Positions 12,479 to 24,673 of a DNA stretch of 64,000 bases are shown here, piece by piece; position 1 is the stretch's first letter; each line of letters opens with the position of its first letter. Source of the DNA: Onchocerca volvulus. Taxonomy: Eukaryota; Nematoda; Chromadorea; Rhabditida; Onchocercidae. The notes beneath the pieces were generated by a model. The model saw only the letters and a program-made list of their open reading frames with translations. It was not told where the DNA came from and did not search any database. The DNA lies in NCBI GenBank assembly GCA_000499405.2, contig HG738139.1, positions 7,402,616-7,466,615 on the forward strand, read 5' to 3'. The position numbers and the translations under genes were made by a program.

Positions 12479-13268
12479 GTACGAGTTTTTTGATTTGTAA
12501 TTTTGAAGCTCATCTTAAAAATAAAATAAATTTTGATAGTTGAAAATTACAAAAAATTAAAACAGCAAATTAGTGTTTAATTTTAAGGGATAAAAAAAAA
12601 AAAGTTTTTTTTGAAATTTATATTTTGGATTTTTGCATTGTTTATTCATTGTTTTTAGAATGAAAGAACCAAAACTAGAAATAAAAAAGCGTCCCAATCG
12701 ATTGAATGAAGAACCACGTTCATTATTCGATGAGCAAATGAAACTGGTGACAGCACTTTCTGCAAGCACGTGCTCAAGTGGAAGGTTCACTTCTCCAACA
12801 GCTGTTTTTCATTTCAGAAGGATTTCTCTTCAGCTTTACAGCTATCAACTTTTGATTTTAAGAAATCATATTTGAAAAAACTGATACTGCTTTTTCCTCA
12901 ATCTTATTTACACATTCTTCCATTTTTGTATTTATTTTATTCTTTAATACTTGAACATTTTTAGCACTTCAAATACTATTGCATTAATTTCATATGTGCT
13001 ACAATCAGAAATTTGTATTCATTTTTTTTAAAACAATTTCCCATAGAAATTTAATCTGAACTCTTTTGGAATAGCCATATTCTGTTTACATTGCAGTGAA
13101 ATATACACTGAAACGCAAGAAGTGCAAGAGAAACTACCTAAAATTAAATCTACAAAGCAACGACCTCGATCATTTTCGTTTGTAGAGCTCGAACCACGTG
13201 CATGCAAATGCGAAGTGATGGAAAGAGTACAGGTGCCTGTTTTTTTAAGGAACAAATTTTATATAATT

Positions 13269-13311
<43 letters not shown>

Positions 13312-16300
13312 TAAATTTTCACCTCCGGATTATCTCTTGATTTCTCTTTGTCCTAATATCTGTTTCGATCTTGAAGCTTCCTTGTAATCTTCTGATTTTT
13401 TCTTCACTTTCTCTTTTTTACAAGATATACATTATTATTCGATTTGTTGTATAATTTCTATTTTTTAAAATTTATTTTACCTGTTTAATCTCCTCATCGT
13501 AATACATTAATTTATGTAAAGAAATTAAAACAACTTCCCAAAAATCAAAAAAGTTTTTTAGGAAAATTTTCTTAACATCTTCAAAACCCGAGATGAAAAA
13601 CAAGATATGCATACAATGTTGAAAAAAAACATTCGAAATACTGATGACATCTTGAGAAATGCCGGAATATGCGTGCGTAAGGTTAACAATTATATGATAA
13701 ATGCATTGCTTAACGAATAACTAAATGACTTGCATAATTTTGTTTAATTAATTTCACCCTTCTTTTCGATTTGAGCAAATATTGAGCGGAATCTTTCTTG
13801 ATGCAGTTAAGTTTCACCGATACGAAGATCTACATTTTTCTTGCAGTTGAATAGTTTGAAGCAGCTGGCAGATGATTTAACTCATTTTACTGAAAGCAAT
13901 AGTGACATCACTATTTTTTCACGCGAAAATGAAACTTTTTTAGCTTGTCGATTCATTATAGCTGCTCGAGCACCAACACTTTTACAGGTTTTCTTTGATT
14001 TTTGCAAAATTCTTATGTTGAAGAAATTTTTTTAAATAATTTTTTCGTACAAAAATTCATTGTTAGCATTAATATGTTCGAAAAGATGCTTTATAATATT
14101 AGAAATGTTAAAAGTAATGAGCAGCATCAAAATTCCATAGCTTACTGTTTAGCAGTTTGATTTTGTTAATCAAGCAATAATTACAATAGATATCATACAA
14201 AATACTGGAATTCATGTGTTTTGATAAAAATTTCGTATTATATTTCTCATAAATGTACTAGTATTTTTCCAGCTCATAAATCCGGATGATTCTTTGAAGT
14301 TGAGAGAATATTCAGGAGCAGCAATCAGGTAACGATATTTTTATTAATAATTTAAATTTCTGATTCGACATGTAATTGTTATAAAATGTAATTCCTCGAA
14401 ATATAATTGTAAATAAATTGTTATTTTCACACATTATAATTTGTGCATTTTTAATATATTTGAAATATATCGCAATTTTTTGTTGTTATATTAGCTATTT
14501 TTTTTTTAAAAAGTTATTAAAAAGAATTATTTCACATACTTTTTCATAAATTTTTCGTCTTTCAGATCTTATATTGCTTTTCTAACTTCGGCTTCAATAA
14601 TTTGGACCGAAAATGAACGCGAAGAAGTGCATTCCATGGCTGTAAAGTATGGGCCTGAGGGATTAGCAGCATTATGTAAATTTTCAAAATTAAAAGTAAG
14701 CTCCAACAATGAAATTGTGGAACATCATACTGAAATAGGTGTGAATGAGAATCATGACGATGTGGACGAAGTTTCAAATAAGGAAAAAACTGAAGAAATC
14801 GAAGCAAGAGCAGGTTGCTCAGGTCTTAATCTTAAAATTTATGATGATGGAAAAGAAGAAACAAAGGATGCAGATTCGGATGATCCTTCAATTATTTTTG
14901 TTGAAGAAGTTGAGAGGAATGCTGACATTACTGAAGCGACAAAAAATGTGCGCAGTTTGCTAAAAGAAGAAAATTTGTCTAAATCATTGGCATCAAAATT
15001 CCTAAATAGCAAAGATAATGGATTCACTAATGCGAGTTATTCGTTAGCAAAATGTAAGAAATCATCAGATGAGAAATCTGAATTCTTAGAGAAAGGAGTT
15101 GTCGAATTTGCTAAGCCGAATAATTTGTTTTTATTGGGAAATAGAGTTGACGGTGATGCTTCTCTTTTTTCTTCTGTTCTCCCTTCTTATGTTGCACAAA
15201 ATCTGGATGTTATGGATATGAATGACTCTACTGAAAATTTGCTAAAGAAACTCTCACCAATCAAACCACTGCCATCACACGATGAACAGTTTTTATCGCC
15301 AATTGCTTATTGTTCGGAACAAGCAATTTTCGATGAATCATTGGATAATCTATCATCGGAAAAGCTACTTGTTTCACCAAACTCGATTTTTAAATCTGAA
15401 GAAATTGTTTTATCCAGGAAATCTTTGACAAAAACGAAAAGTAATCCGGAATTTTCATTCGTTCCAAATAAATCATCATCACTTTTGTTATCACCATTAT
15501 CATCACCCGACCGAACTTCTATTTCTCATAAAAACGTTTCCTTATCACCAGAAAAAAAAAGAGTACGAGCAGAAACCTTTATACATCAAACTTCTACACC
15601 AAAGGCTTCAACAAGTCGTCTCGTACGGCGGCTGGAAGAACTGGGTTCAAACGTAAAGATCGTGAAAACGAAAGATATTACGCCAATGCCCTTTTATGAT
15701 TTGATGAACGACAAAGAATTAAAGGTATTTATTTTATTCCGTTCCTTTAATTCTTGGACTAACATCATTTTAAAGAGAAGATATATAAGCTAGATTTTAT
15801 TGGTAATTTTTTTGTCGTGCAATTTTTCTGAAAGTTATTCCTTGCTATATTCTTTTGGAAAGGAAAAGCACTTAACTGTCTGAAGGATGTGGCAAATCCA
15901 ATCCTTCAGAACTTTATCTATAATCATGAAATTGACTGAAATTTCTAAAAATTTTGCAAGATAAATTAATTAAAATTTTATGTTATGTTCGGAAATATTT
16001 TTTTATCTGTATATTTTTGCAGGCAGAATTAGCAAAATTTGGCGTAAGGCCGATGGGTAAGAAAAGAGCCGTTGCACTCCTTAAAAAAATTTATCAGGAA
16101 ACACATCCAGGTTTCTTTATATTTATTCGGTCATGTGACTCAAGACTTGATTTTTGTGTAATTAATAAAAATATCTTATTACTTTATAAGTTTTTTTTCG
16201 ATGTTTACAAAAGTTGGATTTTTTTTCTCATGTAAAGACTGAAAAAGTATTAATATCGTATCAGAAACTGAGTTTTATCGAACTGTCTGCTTCATATCCT

Positions 16301-17099
16301 TCATTTGATAAATTCTAATGTTTTCAGTGTTGGAGAGTACACCACTTTCAAGGAAAAACAAAAAAACCTTAGACAGCGATGGGCAAATAAAGGCAAAGAG
16401 GAATATAGAATGTTGTAGTGATGAAGATTGCGATGCAGATAAGACATTGAACAAAAGTCTGGATGAATGTGACATTATGGAGGAATCTTGTATGGATGAA
16501 GAACAATCTACAATTCTTCCAAAAGTAAATATCAGCTGATTTATATCCAAAGTGTTTCATCTATTAAATACTAGCAAAGCAAAGAAGATTAAAGGAAATA
16601 GTTGTTTTTTGTAAGCAATGACATTGGATAAAAAGAATAGTTTTAAATAATAGATTATTTATAGAAATCACAGAATTATGAATTAATTTGTTTACAGGAT
16701 TTGGAAGGCATGCAGAACGTTTTACTTAGTTGGCTACGTAGGGCAGAAAATTCCAATTTATATAATCATTTGCTTGGTCTAAACGTGATTTCTTTTGTAA
16801 GTTCATCTTATTGCGTTCTCTAATGGAGTGGTTATTTTTGAGTTTGAAAAAGTTTCAACAAAAAGTTTATCTATTGTACTTATAGCGACGAATAAAGATG
16901 TGTGGATTGAATTCATGTTTTACTATAGGCTGATTGAATGCATTTTTTGCAGGAAGAGTTTGCGGATCATTTGTCGCATGCTGATTCGACTGTATCACAG
17001 ATACCGAAGAAAGCACTTATAGAAATACTGGATCGCTTGCACGTTACATTTCGAATGCCGATGAATGGATGGGATAGGAAAAGACGAGCTAAAAAATGA
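11466..17099 (+). CDS. SLX4: SLX4/HIM-18: scaffold for structure-specific endonucleases
   Basis: A nuclear scaffold that recruits SLX1, MUS81 and XPF nucleases to Holliday junctions and crosslinks. Exons: 11466-11612, 11876-12028, 12351-12478, 12659-12784, 13097-13232, 13562-13681, 13847-13987, 14273-14328, 14566-15724, 16023-16110, 16328-16524, 16698-16796, 16953-17099, in phase throughout: 898 residues. Two UBZ4 fingers: C44, C47, H62, C66 and C89, C92, H105, C109. A DEQMKLVTALSAS stretch (exon 4) may belong to the XPF-binding region. A BTB domain begins near residue 271 (SDITIFSRENETFLACRFII). A long acidic, S-P-rich linker (about 365-705) contains a SUMO-interacting-like IIFV core at 445-448. 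SAP domain about 709-751 (ELAKFGVRPMGKKRAV). C-terminal SLX1-binding domain about 818-898. This domain order is diagnostic. Intron 1 is GC-AG. The start was chosen as the first in-frame ATG before UBZ1; an upstream exon is possible. Confidence 0.9.
13271..13310. repeat. Homopolymer of 40 T
   Basis: An uninterrupted run of 40 T inside SLX4 intron 5, followed by GTAAATTTTC. Such runs are common slippage sites, and the exact length in the assembly should not be trusted. No direct-repeat flank was seen that would mark it as a retroposon tail. Confidence 0.9.
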
Positions 17100-17118
17100 T
17101 TTTTATTGTTTAGGATAA

Positions 17119-17124
17119 AATAAA
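17119..17124 (+). terminator. SLX4: Candidate poly(A) signal of SLX4
   Basis: AATAAA lies 20 nt after the SLX4 stop codon, the first canonical hexamer downstream. Position fits a short nematode 3' UTR; the cleavage site itself is not identifiable. Confidence 0.5.
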
Positions 17125-18344
17125 GTAATTTCAAAATAGGAAAAAGTATATCAAATAGGATTAAAAGGAAACATAATTTTGTTATTATTTATTACTGTTG
17201 AAAACAGAGGTGGTTTTGGTTTTTAATTTTTGCTTCAAGGACTTAATGCATTTTTCCTTTTATGCAAAGTTTATTTAGCTCTAGTTCGAGGAGAAGATTT
17301 GCATGATTTCCTGATACTTGTTGGTTGGTTTTTGATGATTATTGTCATTTCATTACGTATTCATTCTAAATGATACTATCGAGTTTTGCGAGATTTCTGC
17401 ATGATCACTGGAATAGTCCAAAATCTAGATGATAAGACCAAGCTTTCAAAATAAACTAGATGTGCTATGCAATTTGAGATTTATGAATCATTTTGCGGAG
17501 TGAACCAATAAATAACTCTCATAAGAAACTTGTTCTGAGTTTCTAATTGCTATTTTTTTTGTGGATCGTCTTCATAACTCACCATGATCGTTTTGTTTAC
17601 CCTTTAAAAAGATTTTAAAGAATTGGGGTTTTGCAAAAATTACGAATATTATAAATAGACATACTAGGAAGAATTTTATATGGCACAATTCGTGAAGATC
17701 AGTGTTTTCAGGACATGATTTAAAGTAAAAGAAAAGTAGAGATAGACAAAAACATGATTTGCGTTTTGGATTACATACAGATGCAAAGTTTGTGTACGAG
17801 CAGAAATTTAAAGTTGGAAATAAAAGATAACTGGAGATTCGAAATGGCTGAATCTTAGGCCAGGATTTTCATAATTATTAGAAATCTGCTAATTATGGTA
17901 AATTATCATGTTAAATCAATAAATATTTCTATAAATATAATTTAATTCGAAAAGTCGCTGAAATGCCTAGGCTTCTCGAAAAAGCGGTATTTGTATGCTT
18001 TGATTTGTTGCGTATTGAAAGACAAAAGATGAAGTAGTGATAGTATTTTAACTCAATTTTATTAAATTAAAATTAACGGTGAACTAAAAAGACAATGTAT
18101 ATCGACTGATCGATAACTCGTCTTTATAGTTACAAAGAATAGAAGTACAATAAAATTATATTTCAAAACTTGACTGCTGATTTCTGGAGGGATTAGTTCG
18201 GTGTTTGTTTCAATCATGCACCAGATCCAATTCCGGCAACAGTCAGTTCTAATCCTTAAATTCCTTCTTATCAATTTGGGCTATCATAACTTGAGAGCTT
18301 CATTCCACTGAAAAAGGATTTAAGAAATATGCTGCATTCTGGTA

Positions 18345-18370
18345 GCGATACATTCATAACAATGTATCGC
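18345..18370. repeat. Perfect 10-bp hairpin
   Basis: GCGATACATT, a 6-nt loop (CATAAC), then AATGTATCGC. Lies about 2.2 kb upstream of the unc-68 ATG. Function unknown. Confidence 0.85.
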
Positions 18371-18409
18371 CTAGTCTTTATATTATCTTTAAAATCAAAA
18401 TTGAGAACT

Positions 18410-18436
18410 AAAAGTGTAAGAAAAATTTACACTTTT
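18410..18436. repeat. Perfect 10-bp hairpin abutting a TG-rich tract
   Basis: AAAAGTGTAA, a 7-nt loop, then TTACACTTTT. The right arm ends immediately before the TG-rich tract at 18437. Confidence 0.85.
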
Positions 18437-18499
18437 GCGTGTGTATGTCTGTGTATGTGTGTATGTGTGTGTTTGTGTGTGTCTGTGTTTGTCTGTGAG
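18437..18499. repeat. TG-rich simple repeat
   Basis: Imperfect (TG)n with TATG and TCTG interruptions over about 60 nt. Alternating purine-pyrimidine sequence; likely a polymorphic microsatellite. Confidence 0.9.
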
Positions 18500-20521
18500 A
18501 ATGTACGTAGTGTGTCATATGTTGAATGTGGATATATGTTAGCATAGAGCTGTGTGCTGTTCAAAACTTGAAAGTCTGAGTTTCGGCGAGTTTCAAGTTA
18601 TTCTAAGACGCATTGTTGTTAAACTGCTGCTTCACATATATCCTGCAGTAATGCAAGCACAACTAATCGAATGCATTCAGTAACTTGCCAGTTGAAGTTA
18701 GACTAATATATCTTCTGCTCCTAAACTTCTGTCATCGAGATTCCTTCATGTTTTGGTCATTCCAGTCTCGAGCCACTTTTCCAACTTTCTTTCCCTCCAA
18801 TTTTTATCATCCATCAATTCGATTTCAATCAAATTTTGTCAGTTTAGTTCTGCCGCAATTCAGCAGCAGCTTAACTCAATTTCAGAAGCTTGCCTAGAAA
18901 TAAGAGATTTGAATTTCTTATTTGATTTTTTCAATGCTTCTCCCAGATTTTGATGCTTCTACCAAATATAACAATTCCCGGACTTTAATTCAACATTTTG
19001 GAGATATGGAACATTCCTTTCTGAATTTCGCTTCTATTAATAAAGAGTGAAATTTAATTTCATTTTCACTTTTATATTAAATGTATTTCGATCTAATTAT
19101 TTGTTGAGAAAAAACATAAACTTAAATTTAAGATTAAAAAATCGAAAAATTTTTGAAAATCCTTGTGCAAATAGCTTTTCCGAATTGATAATCATTGATA
19201 ATTTCATTCCTCTAAATATAATCAGAAGTAGCTTTTGCAACAATTATTTGATTAGATTTTAAATTATCCATTTTACTGCATCCTTAAACTTCCGCATCGT
19301 GAATTACAGAGATCCAGTTGATTATTTGTTTGTTGAAACTTTAAAATATAAATAAAATATTTGATTAGAGCAATATTTCAGTTGAGAAACAAAAAAAAAA
19401 ACAAATTGAAAAAACAAGAGGGTAAAATTTGTTTACAAGCCATTTTAGCTTACATAGTTGGCAGACAGTCATCAATCAAAATAAAATTTGGAAAAATCGA
19501 CAACCCATATTTTCGTTGCTATGTAATTCATGAATTTCATAAGTTAAAGTTTTCCAAAATAGTGCTGAGCTTTTCTCAGATTATGTGATAAATATTGTGC
19601 AAAGAGTAATTCGTTTTTGCTCATTCGGACTGAATTTTATTCGTTTTTAAAAAATTTTTTTAGATTTTCTTTTTCATAGTTTATGTAATCAAATATTTCT
19701 TGCTCGATTAACTGTCCATTGAACTAATTTGACATCAAATTATGTTATTCATTTCTAGACTTTTTTTAAATTAAGAATAATTTGTAACTTTAAGATATTG
19801 AATGATACTGAAATCTTCCTTATTTATCTCCTCTTTTTACATACTCTAGGCAACAGCTGACTAAACTGAAATGCATCTGATAAAAAATGTTTTGTATTAT
19901 GTCACAGCTTCTTTTTCATTTGCATTCCAATTGGAGATTGGATAAAAACAAATTTTATGTGGAAAATGCTAGGAGAAGAAAATAGTACGGTAACAGGAAA
20001 ATGGTGAAGTTTTTAGTATAGTGTTTTATAGAATTTACTGAGTTATGAATCTGTCGATTAATTTTTTTCTTAGGTTTAAACATTGCTTGCTACCGAAGTT
20101 TTTTCATTCCCTGAAGTTTGCAAGAATTTCCGGGAATTTTCGAAATCTTTAATTGAAAAACTATAACGGAATGTTACCAAATAGAATGAAGAATATGCGC
20201 ACATTTCGTCCGCATATTTATATAAAAATTTAGTTATTTGTAAGCGATTTCATCTTTCTTAATATGAATTTATTAAAGTACTTTTCAGCATTGTTTGGCA
20301 AACATCTTTTCGTATGACAAAGGGTTCTATCCGGAAAAGAGCCAGAAATTCATTTTATTTTGCAATACTAGCGAAAGTTTGTTTTTTGTACAAGTTTTTT
20401 AAAAATTTTCCATGTTTTTAATCTTAAACAGGTTATAAAGTTGTAATAAATGAAAATATTTTTGGAGACTTTTTTTAGAGATTTTCTAAAATATTTAGAA
20501 TTAAAAACTTAGTGGAATTTT

Positions 20522-20571
20522 TATTTTTCAGATTTAGTTCAAGTTCACGGAATTAAAAAGTAGGAACAAAA
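20522..20571 (+). promoter_or_regulatory. unc-68: Candidate trans-splice (or cis) acceptor and 5' UTR of unc-68
   Basis: A TATTTTTCAG acceptor ends at 20531, 40 nt before the ATG at 20572. In nematodes this is the typical arrangement for spliced-leader addition. It could equally be the cis acceptor of an upstream non-coding exon. No in-frame ATG lies between the acceptor and the chosen start. Confidence 0.5.
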
Positions 20572-23500
20572 ATGACAGATAAAGATGGAACAGGTGATGG
20601 AGAACAAGATGACATCTCGTTTTTGCGGACGGTAATATTTTTACAGCCTGCTGAAAAGTTGGTAAAAGAAGTGTCGATAGTTCTCTCTATTAATTAATTA
20701 ATTGATATTTCCACATATGCATAACTTTATTAGTGGGATATTTGCATTTAAATGTCTCAAAAAGTGAATTTGTAGGGCGATATCATTGCCATGACATGTT
20801 TGGCATCAGCTAATCGTGAAGGTGTTCTTGGCTCCGAACGAGTTTGTCTTTGTACCGAAGGTTTTGGCAATCGCATGTGTTCACTAGAAAATGTTTCGGA
20901 TCGAGTGAATTTTTCGAGATTGACTTTCAGAACTAAAAACATAACTTTAAAATGTTGTTTTAGTATGCAAGGAAATTCCCTCGTTCAAAATATTTCATCT
21001 TGCTTTTAAATTTTATCAAACTTATTTTATTACGTTGAAAATAGAATTTATTTTAGGATCTTCCACCGGATATATCTATGTGCATGCTATATATCTATAA
21101 TGCGTTATCAGTACGAGCACTTCAGGAAATGATGAGTAATGATAACGAATTGGTAAATTTTCGATCATATCAGATTTTTATTTCTGGTTTTCAATTTCAA
21201 GTTTAGTGAATCAGCTGAGGCTGATTCCAAAATAATCAGATGCTTTACTGGGCTAAACGATGTACGGATTCACTTATATTCACTCAACACTAAAAATAAA
21301 ATAAGATACCCCTGCTTTTAATGGAATTTTCAATGTGCCAAAATTTTATAGCTGAAAAAATTTTGCTCTCTGCTTTTTTTCTCATTTCATGCATCGGTTG
21401 TAGAATTTTTTGTAAGAAGGATACCTTTAACTTGAAGTGACAGTTAAAGACTTACTTTGTGGTCGTAAGTGATTCCGTTGCTTGACCAGCCAAATTTATT
21501 TGAAATTTTATTCTCATCCAATGAATACAGGACAGAAATAGGAACCAAATTGAATTGTAATTGAATCCTATTGCGAGTTGGGTTACCAGGCGTTTGGATA
21601 TCTAGGAAAGAGTTGAAATTTCGGTAAGGTCCTTTAAGTCAGCAAAACTTCCTTCCAGAATTTCCCCACCTGTTTTTGGAATATATCCATCGTATATCTG
21701 GCTCAGTACCAAAACAATAATAAACCATTATGAAATACAACAGTCTTATCCCATCTGGAATAAGTAGGCTGCTTACAGAGTTACATTAAGGAAGCATAAC
21801 ATTAAGTAAATTATTGAATAAATATCAAAAATAACAACTGAAAATTACAGAAACGATTGAATTAGAAAACTGATATAATGAATCTCTCGGAATTCTCGAC
21901 ATCGTTAAACAAAATTTAAGTTTGATTTCAGAAGGGAACAGGTAGTGGTGGAGGTCACAAAACCCTGTTGTATGGCCATGCAGTGCAACTTAAACATGTG
22001 CAAAGTGAAATGGTTGGTTTAAATGCCTAAAATTCATTGGTAATTATCAGTCCATCAGAAGTCTTTCGTATTTTGAAGTGATTTGAATGTGGACTGACAT
22101 TAATATGCAATTCACAGATTGCAATAGATGAAAGTGATCATACGAACAAGCTTCAATAAAGTCATATTAGCGTTTGCCAGAAAATCATTCATTCGTCATC
22201 TTTTGTATGAGCGAGAGATCGATAATGATTAAATAAGAATCTGATTTTTTATAGACAATATTTTAAAATCTTTAAATCCTTTTTAACTACTGTTGCAGTA
22301 TCTGGCTTGTCTGTCATCATGTTCATCCAACGATAAATTAGCATTTGATGTTGGTGTGCAAGAAAATAATGAAGGTATGAAATAGAAAATTTTTAATTTG
22401 AAATAAGTTAAGATGGAATTATTAATTGAGACAACTTAAAAAATATTTCAGGAAACATTTAATAAAACTTCGAATAGTAAGTTATTACAAATTCAGCGTA
22501 CTTTCCAAATAATGCTGAACAAAATACGACTTAGTTTTTTTTAGGTGAAGCTTGTTGGTGGACGATTCACCCCGCTTCCAAGCAACGATCAGAAGGAGAA
22601 AAAGTTCGTGTAGGTGATGATGTCATTTTAGTTTCGGTTGCGACCGAACGATATCTGGTTCGTTTGTTGAATTTACTATGAATATATGATTATATCGAAG
22701 TACATGAGAAAAATTGGACAATAGTTTGACGAATAAGCCAAAGATCCCAACAATGAGAGATCGGAAGTGATTACAATACTAAGATACAATGATTTTGAGT
22801 GAATATGAGATAATGAATGATATTTGAGTGACAGATGAGAGTAATGCATTGTTGCTTGAAGGAATGGATGAGTGAAGTATATGCTAATTAGCAAAAATTA
22901 CTGTGGATCAGAGTCAAGAAAATAATATTTTTCGTCTATTCTGAAAGCATGCCTGAAGCATTAGATGATTCAGTAAAATCTTGAATTTTGTTCTCAAATA
23001 TTTGATCCAAAATGATTGTATTGTTGATTTGCAGCATATGATACATGGCAAAGGATTCATGGTGATTGCATCATTTCATCAAACACTTTGGAATATCACT
23101 TCTGTGAGTTCAGGGAGTATACGAATACGAAATATGGGTACTAGTTTCGATTAAATTTTGCAAAACGTCTGATCAAATTTGGAGAATTTCCTTCTCATGC
23201 AAATTTCTTACAACTTTTTATAAATTTCCTTTAGACTCCTATAGAAATTTTTCAAATATATTAAATTTTATAAAGAAATTAAATTTCGCAGAAAGAAATT
23301 TCATTCTTTTTAAAGAGGATTAGGTTCTTTTTTAATTCAAATTATTTCTTCAGGAGCACTTTTCGGTAATGATATCTTACGATTTTTTCATGGTAACGAC
23401 GAAGTTTTGACGATACCTGAAAATTGGAGTGAACATCCGCAGCATAAGTAAATATTTAAATTATGCATTTTAATAATAGATCAAAATTTGCAACGAGTTT

Positions 23501-24673
23501 TCATGAAACAATATTTGCTGATGTGATATTTTTGTAACATTCACTTAATTGTCAAAAAAAAAAAAAAGAAAAAGAAAAAAATTAACCTGCGATCAACTAC
23601 AATTTTTCTCCAGTATGGCAATCTATGAAGGTGGAGCTGCAGTATCACAAGCAAGATCGCTTTGGCGCATCGAATTAATCAGATTCAAATGGCATGGAGC
23701 ACTGGTCGGTTGGGAACAACCATTCCGAATAAGACACATCACTTCCGGAAGGCATAATTTCCAACTTTAAAAAACTAATACTGATTGAGATAAAATGCCG
23801 TAAAGCTTAATGTATGCCTTCAATAATTTTTACTATTCCATTCTTATTTTTTTAGTCTAGAATTGTGTTATAGCAAGAATAAAAAGTGTGGGATATCGTA
23901 TCTTTTTCAGGTACTTGGGTGTCATGGAAAATGTAATTCAACTGTATGACAAGGATAAAGCTGAATTCGACACAACTGCTTTCGTTATGTATCAAACTAA
24001 AGTGAAGCATTGATATTATTACTAATAAATGTTTGTGGCATGAAATTCTTGAACTTCTTGATCTGATTTATTGGTACCAAGACTTAATTGTTTGTAATTA
24101 AAAAGATTTCAGGATTTAAAGAAACAACTGATAGAAGAAAAAGAAGAAGGAATGGGTGTTGCAACTATTTATTATGGTGAAACAATTGCTTTCATTCAGC
24201 ACATCAAAACAGAATTATGGCTTTCTTATCAGGTATTCTCTAAATGGCAACTTATTAAAGATAAAATCATGTTTGTGGTAAAAACCATTTCTAGAGTTTC
24301 TTACAAGATTGTTGAGTTTCGAATTTATTTCTGAAGTTAAAATAATGAAAAGATTAAGAAGACTAAATACTTTGACACTTTGACACAAATAAAGACATGA
24401 ATTTCTTCCAGAAGTTCCTTTTGAAATTTCTGAAATAAAAATTTTTTCCCATTACATGAAATATATCTTTTTTTTTCGTGTTATTCAATTATATCTGATT
24501 CAGACATCAGAAATAACAAAAAAGGGTCTTGGCAAAGTGGAAGAAAAGAAAGCGGTAGCATTAAAGGATGGTCACATGGACGATTGCTTCACATTTTTTA
24601 TGGCGCTTGAAGAAGAATCCAAATCGGCTCGTGTCATCCGAAAATGCTCATCCGTACTTAATCGATTCTTAAA
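20572..24673 (+). CDS. unc-68: unc-68 exons 1-12: N-terminal Ins145 and MIR domains (residues ~1-424)
   Basis: Exons 20572-20631, 20776-20904, 21057-21152, 21932-22012, 22299-22374, 22545-22657, 23035-23137, 23354-23447, 23614-23751, 23911-24001, 24113-24232, 24504-24673. Diagnostic RyR strings are [54 protein letters not shown] and [17 protein letters not shown]. In vertebrate RyRs this beta-trefoil region forms the cytosolic vestibule rim and gates allosterically. Exon 9 ends GGAAG|GCATAA and must splice from a GC donor to read [10 protein letters not shown] with exon 10. Confidence 0.93.

Larger units (their letters stand above)
17125..20521. other. Intergenic region between SLX4 and unc-68
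   Basis: About 3.4 kb with no convincing coding exon on either strand. It holds two perfect 10-bp hairpins (18345-18370 and 18410-18436) and a TG-rich tract (18437-18499). The unc-68 promoter is expected here, but I recognise no specific TATA box or muscle element. Confidence 0.55.
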
